Source: Corynebacterium stationis (GTDB lineage Bacteria > Actinomycetota > Actinomycetes > Mycobacteriales > Mycobacteriaceae). Taken from it: 64,000 nucleotides of DNA. Shown here in pieces: positions 26,307 through 35,360 of the stretch (positions are counted from its first letter, which is position 1; each line of letters opens with the position of its first letter). The stretch lies in assembly GCF_001941345.1 (NCBI RefSeq), contig NZ_CP009251.1:620001-684000 (forward strand). Direction: 5' to 3'. Below the pieces are notes generated by a model that saw only the letters and a program-made list of their open reading frames with translations, did not search any database and had not been told where the DNA came from. A program made the translations under genes and the position numbers.

Positions 26307-27551
26307 ATGAAACGCGTGAGTGAACAAGCAGGAAACCCAGACGGAAACCCTCAAGCACATGTTCCCGGCATGCCGGTTATCGCCGTTATTGGTGATGGCC
26401 AGCTAGCTCGCATGATGCAAACCGCCGCCATTGAGCTCGGCCAATCGCTGCGCCTTCTTGCCGGCGCACGCGATGCCTCTGCGGCACAAGTATGCGCGGA
26501 TGTAGTGCTTGGTGATTACACCAACTACGACGACTTGCTCAAAGCCGTCGACGGTGCCACCGCTGTCACTTTTGACCATGAGCACGTGCCTAATGAGCAC
26601 CTCACCGCGTTGATCGATGCAGGCTATAACGTGCAGCCACAACCTGCTGCGCTGATTAACGCCCAAGACAAATTGGTTATGCGCGAGCGCCTCGCCGAGC
26701 TGGGCGCACCCGTGCCGCGCTTTGCGCCGATTGAATCTGCCCAAGATGCGTACGATTTTTGGACCTTGACGTCCGGGCAGGTCTGCCTGAAGGCGCGCCG
26801 GGGTGGCTACGACGGCAAAGGCGTGTGGTTTCCGAATAATGAATCTGAGCTGACTGCTTTGGTCTCTGACCTTTCGCGCCGCGGCGTGGCCTTGATGGCT
26901 GAAGAGAAGGTTGCGCTGGTCCGCGAGCTTTCCGTGCTGGTCGCGCGGACTCCCTCGGGCGAGGTTGCTACTTGGCCGCTGACTGAGTCTGTGCAGCGCA
27001 ACGGTGTGTGCGCTGAAGCTGTCGCGCCAGCCCCAGGAGTTGACCCGCAGCTGCAGCAACGCGCTGAGACACTGGGTGAAAAGATTGCCACCGAGTTGGG
27101 TGTAACTGGTATGCTCGCGGTAGAGCTTTTTGCATTTGCGAATGAGTCCGGTGCGGAAGATATCGCGGTTAATGAACTGGCAATGCGCCCGCACAATACC
27201 GGCCACTGGACCCAAGATGGTTCTGTGACCTCCCAATTTGAGCAGCACCTGCGCGCGGTGATGGATGAGCCACTGGGGGATACGTCCACGCTTGCCCCAG
27301 TCACCGTGATGGCCAACGTCTTAGGCGCTGACGAAGACCCAAGGATGCCAATGGGCGAGCGTGCCCGAGAAGTGGCGCGCCGCTTCCCGCGAGCCAAAAT
27401 CCATCTCTACGGCAAGGGGCATCGCCCAGGCCGTAAGATTGGCCACGTGAACCTCACCGGTGAGGACGTAGAGGCAACCCGTCGCGATGCGCGCTTGGCT
27501 GCGGATTTCCTCGTGAACGCCGCGTGGTCTGATAACTGGTCCGCTAAATAG
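26307..27551 (+). CDS. purK: N5-carboxyaminoimidazole ribonucleotide synthase
   Basis: A 414-residue ATP-grasp enzyme of purine biosynthesis that converts AIR, bicarbonate and ATP to N5-CAIR. Motifs: VIAVIGDGQLARMMQTAAIELG at the N-terminus, the ATP-grasp lysine and loop VCLKARRGGYDGKGVWF (about residues 156-172), and NELAMRPHNTGHWTQDGSVTSQFEQHLRAV near residue 289. It is 30 nt before purE, which uses its product, forming the usual purK-purE pair. The start at 26307 includes a poorly conserved tail of about 20 residues; a GTG a few codons inside is possible. Confidence 0.94.
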   Translation: MKRVSEQAGNPDGNPQAHVPGMPVIAVIGDGQLARMMQTAAIELGQSLRLLAGARDASAAQVCADVVLGDYTNYDDLLKAVDGATAVTFDHEHVPNEHLTALIDAGYNVQPQPAALINAQDKLVMRERLAELGAPVPRFAPIESAQDAYDFWTLTSGQVCLKARRGGYDGKGVWFPNNESELTALVSDLSRRGVALMAEEKVALVRELSVLVARTPSGEVATWPLTESVQRNGVCAEAVAPAPGVDPQLQQRAETLGEKIATELGVTGMLAVELFAFANESGAEDIAVNELAMRPHNTGHWTQDGSVTSQFEQHLRAVMDEPLGDTSTLAPVTVMANVLGADEDPRMPMGERAREVARRFPRAKIHLYGKGHRPGRKIGHVNLTGEDVEATRRDARLAADFLVNAAWSDNWSAK

Positions 27552-27581
27552 CAAGATGTATCAAGATATATAAGGAAAGAA

Positions 27582-28085
27582 ATGACTGCACCGCTAGTTG
27601 GGCTCATCATGGGCTCTGATTCTGATTGGCCAACCGTTGAACCAGCAGCTGAGGTTCTCGCCGAATTCGGTGTTCCTTTTGAGGTGGGCGTGGTCTCTGC
27701 GCACCGCACGCCGGAAAAGATGCTGGATTACGCCAAGCAAGCCCACACTCGCGGCATCAAGGTGATTGTTGCTTGTGCCGGTGGGGCAGCGCACCTACCA
27801 GGCATGGTGGCTGCAGCAACTCCTTTGCCAGTTATTGGTATTCCACGTGCCTTGAAAGATTTGGACGGTCTGGACTCTTTGCTGTCTATCGTGCAGATGC
27901 CAGCTGGGGTTCCGGTTGCGACCGTGTCTATTGGCGGCGCTAAGAATGCTGGCTTGCTCGCCATCCGTACCCTGGGCGTGCAGTACTCAGAATTGGTTGA
28001 ACGCATGGCCGAGTACCAAGAAAATATGGCCAAGGAAGTTGAGCAAAAAGACGCCAATCTTCGCGCCAAGCTCATGGGGGACTAG
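27582..28085 (+). CDS. purE: N5-CAIR mutase
   Basis: A 167-residue class I PurE, which converts N5-CAIR to CAIR in purine synthesis. The signature is [24 protein letters not shown] at the N-terminus, then [22 protein letters not shown] and [27 protein letters not shown]. It normally forms octamers. GGAAAGAA precedes the ATG. The YdcF-like gene follows 11 nt later and may be co-transcribed. Confidence 0.95.
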
Positions 28086-28096
28086 ACCTTAGCGTC

Positions 28097-28564
28097 ATGC
28101 ACCAGGCCGATCCCATCGTGGTACTAGGTTCCCGGGTGACCAATGGTCAGCCCGGGGCCTTATTGGTGTCGCGTTTAAATAAAACGCTGAAGCTTGCAGC
28201 AACCATGCCGGATTCCGCAGTTATTGTCTCCGGCTGTGGGGAAGCAGCCGCGATGGCCAGATATCTCATTGCGCATGGGCTGGAGCCTGCGCGCATCGTG
28301 CAAGAACCAGCGGCTACTAGCACCAATGAAAATTTAGAGAATTGCTTCGCGGTCGTTGAAAACGCCACGGCGCTACACGTTGTCACCAATGAATTTCATA
28401 GTTTGCGCACGCGGCTGTGGGCATGGCATTTGAACATTCCCATTAAAATGCACGTCGCGCTGACGCCGGTAAAGCACCGACTGCGCAACTACTCGCGTGA
28501 AATACTTGCCACCCCGCATTCTGCTGCGCGCATTGCGTGGCGCAAAATTCGCGCGCGCTTTTAA
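28097..28564 (+). CDS. YdcF/SanA-like DUF218 protein
   Basis: A 155-residue protein of the DUF218 (YdcF/ElyC/SanA) family. It shows the family strands: DPIVVLGSRVTNGQPGALLVSRLNKTLKLA, SAVIVSGCGEAAAMARYLIAHG, VQEPAATSTNENLENCFAV and HVVTNEFHSLRTRLWAWHL. The members are linked to envelope processes, and the exact reaction is unknown to me. It lacks the N-terminal membrane helices of ElyC, so it is the short soluble form. It is 11 nt after purE. Confidence 0.75.
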   Translation: MHQADPIVVLGSRVTNGQPGALLVSRLNKTLKLAATMPDSAVIVSGCGEAAAMARYLIAHGLEPARIVQEPAATSTNENLENCFAVVENATALHVVTNEFHSLRTRLWAWHLNIPIKMHVALTPVKHRLRNYSREILATPHSAARIAWRKIRARF

Positions 28565-28685
28565 GAGCTTGTGAATATTCTTCTCAGCAAACTTCGCAAA
28601 ATACTGACCCCAAACTAGTGTGCGGAATCATAATCGAATTTGCCACCGCGCTGTTTCACACTACAATTTCGTTCAAGCCACAGAA

Positions 28686-28715
28686 CGCTAAACCACCCAC
28701 CATTCCGGTTTAGCG
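28686..28715 (+). repeat. Hairpin in the leader of the BASS transporter gene
   Basis: The 248-nt gap before the BASS transporter gene contains CGCTAAACC (28686-28694) and GGTTTAGCG (28707-28715), a 9-bp stem with a 12-nt loop, but no T-run. Further on, GCC/GGC arms flank an ATTTTTATT segment. It may be a structured leader or an operator. I recognise no known riboswitch and no gene here. Confidence 0.35.
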
Positions 28716-28812
28716 CTGCACGATGTCCCCACCCAGAGGACAGAGGCCATTTTTATTGGCTTTGGTGAATTTTTAAGAAGCAGAAATCTTTAGTTATCTG
28801 GGAGCAATCACT

Positions 28813-29847
28813 ATGTCTGAAAAAGACGATGCCTTACAAGCATCCATGACCACGAAAGAACGTGCGCGTGAGGACCGTTCTGCGGCAATTGCAGTGACTG
28901 CTTTCCCCGTGTTTATTTTGCTCGGAACTGTACTCGCCTGGATTTTCCCGGCACCGTTTCTACCGTTAAGTGATTACATCAATCAATTTTTGATGGTGAT
29001 CATGTTCGGCATGGGATTGACCCTAACAATCCCGGACTTCAAAGAAATTGCGCGACGTCCGCTGCCAATTTTGATTGGCGTTATTGCGCAGTTCGTCATC
29101 ATGCCGCTAACCGCAGTCTTCGTAGCCAAGGTACTGGGACTTAACCCTATGCTGACCGTTGGCCTGCTCATGCTTGGTTCGGTTCCCGGCGGTACTTCGT
29201 CGAATGTGATTACCTACCTGGCGCGCGGCGATGTCGCCCTATCTGTTGCGATGACCTCAGTGTCTACCTTGGTATCTCCAATCATGACGCCAATATTGAT
29301 GCTGCTTCTCGCAGGTGCACAAACCGATGTTGATGGTGCCGGAATGGCATTGAGCCTCGTCCAAACCGTCTTGGTTCCAGTCATCGGTGGCTTGGTCTTG
29401 CGCTACCTGCTAGACCGCTGGATCGGCTACATTGCGCCAGTTCTGCCATGGATTTCTATCGTCGGTATTGGCGGCGTGGTTTTCCCGACCGTGGCTAATA
29501 ACGTGGACCTGCTGGTTCAAATGGGCGTTATCGTCTTCGCAGCGGTGCTCCTGCACAATGTGCTCGGCTACACCTTGGGTTTCTTTACCGGCAAGGCGCT
29601 GAAAATGCCAGCTTCTTACAATCGCACCATGGCTGTTGAGATCGGCACGCAATCTGCGGGTCTAGCCTCTGGTATGTCTGCGAAGTTCTTTGCTCCAGAA
29701 GCTGCCCTGCCTGGTGCGTGTGCTGCGGTGCTGCACAACATTACTGGCGCAGTCTTTTCAGCAATCGCACGCAGGTTCCCAACTGAGGATGAAGTTTCAG
29801 TTGCAGCGCCTGACGATGCCAAGGCAACCGCACCTGTAAAGGCCTAG
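28813..29847 (+). CDS. Bile acid:sodium symporter family (BASS) transporter
   Basis: A 344-residue membrane protein with about ten helices, of the BASS/ASBT family of sodium-coupled organic anion transporters. The signature segments are SVPGGTSSNVITYLARGDVALSVAMTSVSTLVSPIMTP (about residues 123-160) and EIGTQSAGLASGMSAKFF (about 276-293), which hold the Na+ sites. A charged cytoplasmic N-terminus of 30 residues precedes the first helix. The substrate cannot be told: pantothenate or 2-keto acids are known for relatives. A strong terminator follows 36 nt later. Confidence 0.85.
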   Translation: MSEKDDALQASMTTKERAREDRSAAIAVTAFPVFILLGTVLAWIFPAPFLPLSDYINQFLMVIMFGMGLTLTIPDFKEIARRPLPILIGVIAQFVIMPLTAVFVAKVLGLNPMLTVGLLMLGSVPGGTSSNVITYLARGDVALSVAMTSVSTLVSPIMTPILMLLLAGAQTDVDGAGMALSLVQTVLVPVIGGLVLRYLLDRWIGYIAPVLPWISIVGIGGVVFPTVANNVDLLVQMGVIVFAAVLLHNVLGYTLGFFTGKALKMPASYNRTMAVEIGTQSAGLASGMSAKFFAPEAALPGACAAVLHNITGAVFSAIARRFPTEDEVSVAAPDDAKATAPVKA

Positions 29848-29883
29848 CCCACAAGCCTCTTCTGATCTTCCTATCACTCACTT

Positions 29884-29925
29884 AGCTCCGAAGCATTTCC
29901 CAATAATGCTTCGGAGCTTCTTTTC
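29884..29925 (+). terminator. Rho-independent terminator after the BASS transporter gene
   Basis: A perfect 14-bp stem, AGCTCCGAAGCATT at 29884-29897 and AATGCTTCGGAGCT at 29905-29918, with a 7-nt loop, followed by TCTTTTC. This is a classic terminator for the plus-strand gene. Confidence 0.85.
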
Positions 29926-30035
29926 GTTGTGCCCGTTAACGCCATTCCGGGATCTACGGGGAAAGGGATCGCCGAATTGGCTAACTAGCCTGGTTGACTA
30001 GTTAGCTTTTGCTAGCTGTGGGGATCGCCCTGGTT

Positions 30036-31178
30036 TTAGATGAGGTTCATCGCTCCCATGCTGCTCACGTGGTGGGTGTTGCCCACAAGCTTTCCGCCTG
30101 GGGTGTGCAGGCGGACTTTGCCGCGGTGGCGGCGCATCCTGCCGCGGCTCGGCTTCCCTTTTCCTCGCTTATTTTTTCTTTTCTGTGACCCGGGATTAGC
30201 CGGGTCACCGTCGTCGTTGACGCCGTTGTGGTACTTACACAGCATCGTCAGGTTCGAGGGTTTGGTGTGTCCGCCGTGTTTGTGGGCGTCGATGTGGTGA
30301 ACTTGGCATCTATCGGCAGGTACGGTGCAGTCTGGCCAAGGACAGACGAGGTTCTCTGCCATGGCGAGAGTGCGAAGTTTGTCTGATGCGAATCGGGCTT
30401 CGTACAAGTTCACCGGTCCGGCGGTGGGGTGGAAGAGCCCGACGTAGAGTTTGTCACCGAGGGAGCCTTCCATTGCGGCGTTGATGAACTCGGCGCCGGT
30501 CATGGTCGTGCCATCGGATAAAGCGACGATGACTTCGTCGCCTTTGCCGCAGGAGACTTTCGCGTAATCCTCGAGACCAATGGCAATCACGGTGCGGTAT
30601 TCCGGCTTGATTATCCCAGTGCCGGTGCCCTCGACTAAGTCCCAGAAGGGCGTGAGCAACGCTTCAGAGCGTGGTTGGTCCTCATCGTGCTTGATGCCAG
30701 CATCAAGCGTCTTTTCTAAATCAGTAATACGGCGTTGGGTATCGGTAATACTAATGGTGCGAAGGCCGTCGATGACTCGGCCGAGACGCACCCCGGGTTT
30801 CTTTTTGGTGTCGCCGCCTTCTTCCATGACACGTTTCTTGGCGTAGGCTTCGACTTCTTCGAAGGTGCCTTCGTAAGCGATAAGTTCAGCGCGGAGTTTC
30901 CATGCGGCGCCGCGGGTGTTGAGTTTCTTGGCGTGTTTGTTGACCATTTCTAAGTATTCGAGGCTTAATTGCCTTGCTTCAGCAAGAGCTACTGAATCGC
31001 GCTGCACCTTGGGAGAATCAGCAGGACCAAAGAAAACTGTGGCTAGCCGGGTGTATTTTCGCGCCGTGTTCAGTGGCATCAGGTCACCGGCGAGGTCGTG
31101 TGGGGAGCACTCGTAAACGTCGCGGAGGATGGGTATTCCGCTGGTGTAGAAGAGTTTTATTATTTGTTGTCCGTTCAT
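30036..31178 (-). CDS. DUF222/13E12-type HNH endonuclease domain protein
   Basis: A 380-residue protein of the actinobacterial 13E12/DUF222 repeat family. The helical N-terminal part (DUF222) ends near residue 240. The C-terminal HNH domain reads LVCPWPDCTVPADRCQVHHIDAHKHGGHTKPSNLTMLCKYHN, with paired Cys for zinc, the HH pair, Asn and the last His all present. The final 50 residues are very basic (KRKNKRGKGKPSRGRMRRHRG) and could bind DNA. Several such copies usually occur per genome, often as degenerate repeats. Nuclease activity is plausible, but no role is established. It is a monocistronic gene with no close partner. Confidence 0.85.
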   Translation of the reverse strand: MNGQQIIKLFYTSGIPILRDVYECSPHDLAGDLMPLNTARKYTRLATVFFGPADSPKVQRDSVALAEARQLSLEYLEMVNKHAKKLNTRGAAWKLRAELIAYEGTFEEVEAYAKKRVMEEGGDTKKKPGVRLGRVIDGLRTISITDTQRRITDLEKTLDAGIKHDEDQPRSEALLTPFWDLVEGTGTGIIKPEYRTVIAIGLEDYAKVSCGKGDEVIVALSDGTTMTGAEFINAAMEGSLGDKLYVGLFHPTAGPVNLYEARFASDKLRTLAMAENLVCPWPDCTVPADRCQVHHIDAHKHGGHTKPSNLTMLCKYHNGVNDDGDPANPGSQKRKNKRGKGKPSRGRMRRHRGKVRLHTPGGKLVGNTHHVSSMGAMNLI

Positions 31179-31231
31179 AACTTCGACACTAAAAGCCGCC
31201 GCAAGCCCGCGCTAGTGCAAGCTTGAAAATC

Positions 31232-31279
31232 TGTGGATAACTACGTTGACGCGTCACGCAACTGGCAAAGCTATCCACA
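31232..31279. promoter_or_regulatory. Inverted pair of DnaA-box-like sites
   Basis: TGTGGATAA (31232-31240) is the complement of the consensus DnaA box TTATCCACA, and CTATCCACA (31271-31279) faces it one base off consensus. They lie in the 390-nt divergent region between the HNH gene and the peptide importer. A pair 31 nt apart could be chance or a minor DnaA site. Confidence 0.3.
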
Positions 31280-31352
31280 GGCGGGCGCGAAGAGGCCGAA
31301 TCACACCATATTTTTGTTGATGTTGACACATCCCCCGCGTGGGGGTGTAGTA

Positions 31353-31397
31353 GTTCACAATATATTCAAATTATTCTATGGTTAACACTGTGTGAAC
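31353..31397 (+). promoter_or_regulatory. Separated inverted repeat in the promoter region of the peptide ABC importer
   Basis: GTTCACA (31353-31359) and TGTGAAC (31391-31397) flank an AT-rich stretch with possible promoter elements. A small GC-rich palindrome, CCCCCGCGTGGGGG, lies just before, at about 31332-31345. Operator function for the following operon is an inference. Confidence 0.3.
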
Positions 31398-31565
31398 CTG
31401 CAGCTAGTGGACCTAATTAGTGCTTGCTCTTTCTTTTCGCCTCCTGATCGGAGGTATTTATTAGCGGAATTACGTCAAAATTCCGCCAGAAGTACGGCAT
31501 ATTAATTCCAATGTGGATCCCACAAGGCCCCTCTAATTGGACCCCTGTCAAGGAGAAAATTTAAA

Positions 31566-33221
31566 ATGACTTCTTCCCGCCGACGGGCAAAATTTCTTGC
31601 CCCAGCTTTTGCACTAATGACCGGCCTTGCGCTTACCGCTTGCGCGAGCACTGGTGAGGACTCCGGCTCCAATGACGCGAGCGGTGACTCTGGCGCAGAG
31701 TCTTCATCCGGCGCCCTCGTGGTTGGTACCACCGATAAAATCACGCGCCTTGACCCCGCTGCCTCCTATGACAACGGCACCTCCCAGGTAGCGCGTCAGG
31801 TCTATGGCTACCTCATGGAATCTGAACCGGGTTCTGAGGACCCAACCCCTGTGCCATCGCTAGCTGAGAGCGGCGAATTCACCTCACCTGGTGAATTTAC
31901 GGTGAAGCTCAAAGAAGGTCTGACCTTTGCCAACGGCAATGAACTTACCTCTTCGGATGTGAAGTTCTCCTTCGACCGCCAGATCGCGATTGATGACCCG
32001 AACGGCCCAGCATCATTGCTCGGCAACTTGGAATCGGTGGATACTCCAGACGATCTGACCGTGGTCTTTAACCTCAAGCAAGAAAATGACCAGACCTGGG
32101 TAGGCGTTCTGAACTCGCCAGCTGGTCCGATTGTGGATGAAGAAGTATTTTCTGCAGACTCCGTTCTGGATAACCAAGAAGTAGTAGATGCGGAGCCATT
32201 TGCAGGGCAGTACACGATTTCTAACTTCTCCGAAAATGAGCTCATTAGCTACACCCCGGTTGATACCTACCAAGGTGTTCTGGGGGAAGCGCAAAATGAC
32301 GGCATTGACGTTCGCTACTATGCGGACGCTTCCAATATGAAGCTCGATATTGAACAAAATAATATCGATGCCGCCTACCGTTCACTATCTGCAACCGATA
32401 TTGAAGACCTCCGCAACGCAGATGGCGTGCAGGTCATCGACGGCCCCGGCGGCGAAATCCGCTACATCGTCTTCAACTTCAACACCCAGCCATTCGGTGC
32501 AACAACCGAAGAAGCTGATGAAGACAAGGCACGCGCCGTACGCCAGGCAGTCGCCGCATCGATTGACCGCGCAGCGATTGCGAAGGATATCTACCGCGAT
32601 ACCTTCGCGCCGCTGTACTCTGCAATCCCTGATGCGATGATTGGTGCCACCGAGCCGGTCAAGGACATGTACCTCACCTCCGATGGTGGTCCAGACGTCG
32701 ATAAGGCAAAGCAGATTCTGGAAGACGCCGGTATTACTGAAACAGTCAACCTGGCGTTGCAGTACAACCCGGACCACTATGGGCCATCGTCAGGCGATGA
32801 ATATGCGATGATCCGCTCCCAGCTTGAGGACACCGGTCTTTTTACCGTTGACCTGCAATCCACTGAGTGGGTGCAATACCAAAAAGACCGCGTCCAGGAT
32901 GTCTACCCGCTGTACCAGTTGGGCTGGTTCCCAGACTTCTCTGATCCAGACACCTTCCTGACCCCATTTTTCACTAAGGACAACTTCCTTGGAAACCACT
33001 TTGACAACGACGAGGCAGATGCCTTGATTCGTCAGCAGGCAGTGACCGAAGACCAAGCAGAGCGTGAAGAACTACTGGGTCAAGCTCAGGAAATGATGGC
33101 TGAAGAACTCTCTACCGTGCCATTGCTGCAGGGACGCCAGTTCGCATTCGCGGCAGAGGGCGTAGAAGGCGTTGTCCTCGATGCTTCTTACCTGTTCCGC
33201 TACGGCTCTTTGTCGAAGTAA
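31566..33221 (+). CDS. Peptide/nickel-type ABC transporter solute-binding lipoprotein
   Basis: A 551-residue solute-binding protein of the SBP_bac_5 family, which captures peptides, nickel chelates or opines outside the cell. A basic start, hydrophobic stretch and the lipobox LTACAS (Cys about residue 26) with a Ser/Gly/Asp linker mark a lipoprotein. The mature part has the family pattern VVGTTDKITRLDPAASYDNGTSQVARQVYGYL, FANGNELTSSDVKFSFDR and ARAVRQAVAASIDRAAIAKDIYRDTFAPLYSAIP. The start has AAGGAG upstream. It heads a four-gene operon with two permeases and a fused double ATPase. Confidence 0.9.
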   Translation: MTSSRRRAKFLAPAFALMTGLALTACASTGEDSGSNDASGDSGAESSSGALVVGTTDKITRLDPAASYDNGTSQVARQVYGYLMESEPGSEDPTPVPSLAESGEFTSPGEFTVKLKEGLTFANGNELTSSDVKFSFDRQIAIDDPNGPASLLGNLESVDTPDDLTVVFNLKQENDQTWVGVLNSPAGPIVDEEVFSADSVLDNQEVVDAEPFAGQYTISNFSENELISYTPVDTYQGVLGEAQNDGIDVRYYADASNMKLDIEQNNIDAAYRSLSATDIEDLRNADGVQVIDGPGGEIRYIVFNFNTQPFGATTEEADEDKARAVRQAVAASIDRAAIAKDIYRDTFAPLYSAIPDAMIGATEPVKDMYLTSDGGPDVDKAKQILEDAGITETVNLALQYNPDHYGPSSGDEYAMIRSQLEDTGLFTVDLQSTEWVQYQKDRVQDVYPLYQLGWFPDFSDPDTFLTPFFTKDNFLGNHFDNDEADALIRQQAVTEDQAEREELLGQAQEMMAEELSTVPLLQGRQFAFAAEGVEGVVLDASYLFRYGSLSK

Positions 33222-33272
33222 GCACGTCCTACTCCCCGGCGCAGTCCCTTAAAGCGAAAGAAAAGTAGAGCT

Positions 33273-34352
33273 ATGACAATCGCAGCCCCCGAAGTGGTTG
33301 CGGAAGAGCAAGAAACGGATAAGGCACGTGGTGGCGGTTTTTTGCGCTACGTCCTTATCCGTTTCTTGTTGATCTTCCCCACAATTTTCATCCTCGTCAC
33401 CACGGTCTTTTTCCTCATGCGTTCCACCGGTGACCCAATTACAGCGGCTCTAGGCGGTAGGCTTTCCGCCGCGGACCTAGAACGCCGCATTGTCGATGCC
33501 GGCTACGATCGCCCACTTTTGGTGCAATACTTTGAGTACCTGGGCGAAATCGTCCGCGGCGACTTTGGAACTACCTTTACCGATGGCCGCGAAGTAACCG
33601 CCATCTTGACTCAATATGGTGCGGCCACATTTGAACTGGTGCTTTATGCACTCATCGTGGCGCTAATCATTGGTATTCCTTTGGGTATGATTGCCGCGCG
33701 CTTTCGTGACCGTTGGCCCGACGGTATCCTGCGGGTCTTTACCATCCTGGCTTATGCCACGCCGGTATTCTTTGTCGGCTTGCTGCTGAAGCTGATCTTC
33801 TCCGTGCAGCTGGGCTGGTTTCCCATCTCCGGGCGGGTGTCGACTTCCGGCGCGAGCACTTTGAACCGAATTACAAATCCCACACCGTTTTATTTGCTTG
33901 ACGCCATTCGGCTTGGCGATGTCGACGTGATCATTGATTGCCTACGTCACGCCGCCCTGCCGGCGTTGGCCTTAGGACTGTTAATTGGTGGCGTGTTCTT
34001 ACGTCTGGTGCGCACCAACTTGATTGGCACCTTAGAGCGTCAGTACATCGAATCCGCTAGGTCTCGGGGTGTTAAAGAATCCCGCTTGGTGACTACCCAT
34101 GCGCTGCGCCCGGCACTTATCCCGGTGATCACGGTGATGGGTATGCAGATTGCTTTGTCCTTGGGTGGGGCAGTGCTGACCGAGACCACCTTTGAGTGGA
34201 ACGGCCTAGGTTTTGTGCTGGTCCAATACATGCAGGCTCGTGATTTTGTCGCGGTGCAAGGCATCGTGATGCTCATGGCTGTCATCGTGGCAGTTACTAA
34301 CTTCATTGTTGACATCATCGCCGCGCTCATCGACCCGAGGGTGAGGTTCTAA
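33273..34352 (+). CDS. Peptide-type ABC transporter permease (DppB-like)
   Basis: A 359-residue membrane protein with six or so helices. The N-terminal helix begins after a 28-residue cytoplasmic tail (RYVLIRFLLIFPTIFILVTTVFFLMR). The DppB-type EAA loop is YIESARSRGVKESRLVTTHALRPALIPV (about residues 256-283). GFVLVQYMQARDFVAVQGIVMLMAVIVAVTNFIVDIIAALIDPRVRF ends the protein as in DppB. It follows the binding-protein gene after 51 nt and precedes the second permease gene by only 6 nt. Confidence 0.9.
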   Translation: MTIAAPEVVAEEQETDKARGGGFLRYVLIRFLLIFPTIFILVTTVFFLMRSTGDPITAALGGRLSAADLERRIVDAGYDRPLLVQYFEYLGEIVRGDFGTTFTDGREVTAILTQYGAATFELVLYALIVALIIGIPLGMIAARFRDRWPDGILRVFTILAYATPVFFVGLLLKLIFSVQLGWFPISGRVSTSGASTLNRITNPTPFYLLDAIRLGDVDVIIDCLRHAALPALALGLLIGGVFLRLVRTNLIGTLERQYIESARSRGVKESRLVTTHALRPALIPVITVMGMQIALSLGGAVLTETTFEWNGLGFVLVQYMQARDFVAVQGIVMLMAVIVAVTNFIVDIIAALIDPRVRF

Positions 34353-34358
34353 GAAACC

Positions 34359-35360
34359 ATGGCTACTAATCAACCTTCTTCACAGGCGCCCTGGAAGCGC
34401 TTGCCGATTATCAAAGACGTCATCCGTTCAGCTGGTCTGCAGCGCGCAATGCTGATTGCTGGTTTGATCATCACCATTGGGTTTTTGATCACCGCGCTTT
34501 TCGCACCGTTGATTGCTCCGTATACGTGGGCGCAAACCTCGGCGGAATTCGGATCTTTTGGCACCCAACAGCCACCGTCTTCCACCAATATCTGGGGAAC
34601 CACGGTGTCTGGATTCGATGTCTTTTCCCGCGTTATTTGGGGAACCCGCACGGCCGTGGCAGTCATCGTTGCTGCGGTGGCAGCGTCGATGATTCTAGGT
34701 GTGCTCTTGGGGCTGGTCTCGGGCTATATCGGAGGCTGGCTCGACCGCATTTTGGTCATGATCGCTGATGCGGTTTATGCATTTCCCTCCCTGCTTTTGG
34801 CCATCGTCATGTCCATTGCACTGACCGGTGGCCGGTCCAGCGCAATCGGTGGTATTGCGGCGGCAGCACTATCAATCACGGTGGTGTTTATTCCGCAGTA
34901 CTTCCGCGTTGTGCGCGCCGAAACCGTGCGGCTGAAGGCAGAGCCTTTTGTCGAATCAGCGCTTGTGGTCGGTGCCTCGCACTGGCGAGTAATGATTGTG
35001 CACATCTTCAAAAACGCCACGCGCACCCTGCCGCTGATTTTCACACTCAATGCTGCTGAAGCGGTGCTAACGCTCGCAGGCTTGGGCTTTATCGGCTTCG
35101 GTATTGAGCCCACCTCTGCTGCGGAATGGGGCTATGACCTGAACCGTTCAATCTCCGATGTCACCTCTGGCATTTGGTGGACTTCCATTTTCCCAGGCTC
35201 GGCCATAGTCCTGGCAGTTCTGGGCGTGACGCTGGTGGGGGAATCGCTCAATGACTTAAACGACCCACGTCTGCGCATTCGCCGCAAGCGCAAAAAGACC
35301 CACGGTTCCCGATTCGATAGCGACAACGGCGAGAGCGTCCACGAGGTGAAAAATGTCTAA
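34359..35360 (+). CDS. Peptide-type ABC transporter permease (DppC-like)
   Basis: A 333-residue partner permease. An N-terminal helix (about residues 30-55) is followed by a loop with GTTVSGFDVFSRVIWGTRTAVAV, which is the DppC signature (GTDxxGRDVxSRxxxGxRxSL), and an EAA loop at FVESALVVGASHWRVMIVHIFKNATRTLPLIF (about 197-228). The last 25 residues are hydrophilic and basic. Its end overlaps the ATPase gene by 8 nt, indicating coupled translation. Confidence 0.9.
   Translation: MATNQPSSQAPWKRLPIIKDVIRSAGLQRAMLIAGLIITIGFLITALFAPLIAPYTWAQTSAEFGSFGTQQPPSSTNIWGTTVSGFDVFSRVIWGTRTAVAVIVAAVAASMILGVLLGLVSGYIGGWLDRILVMIADAVYAFPSLLLAIVMSIALTGGRSSAIGGIAAAALSITVVFIPQYFRVVRAETVRLKAEPFVESALVVGASHWRVMIVHIFKNATRTLPLIFTLNAAEAVLTLAGLGFIGFGIEPTSAAEWGYDLNRSISDVTSGIWWTSIFPGSAIVLAVLGVTLVGESLNDLNDPRLRIRRKRKKTHGSRFDSDNGESVHEVKNV

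Noticed and set aside
30036..31178. HNH protein as part of a group II intron, prophage or defence island
   Set aside because: No reverse transcriptase, integrase, restriction or phage genes are near, and the DUF222/13E12 architecture is ordinary for actinobacteria.
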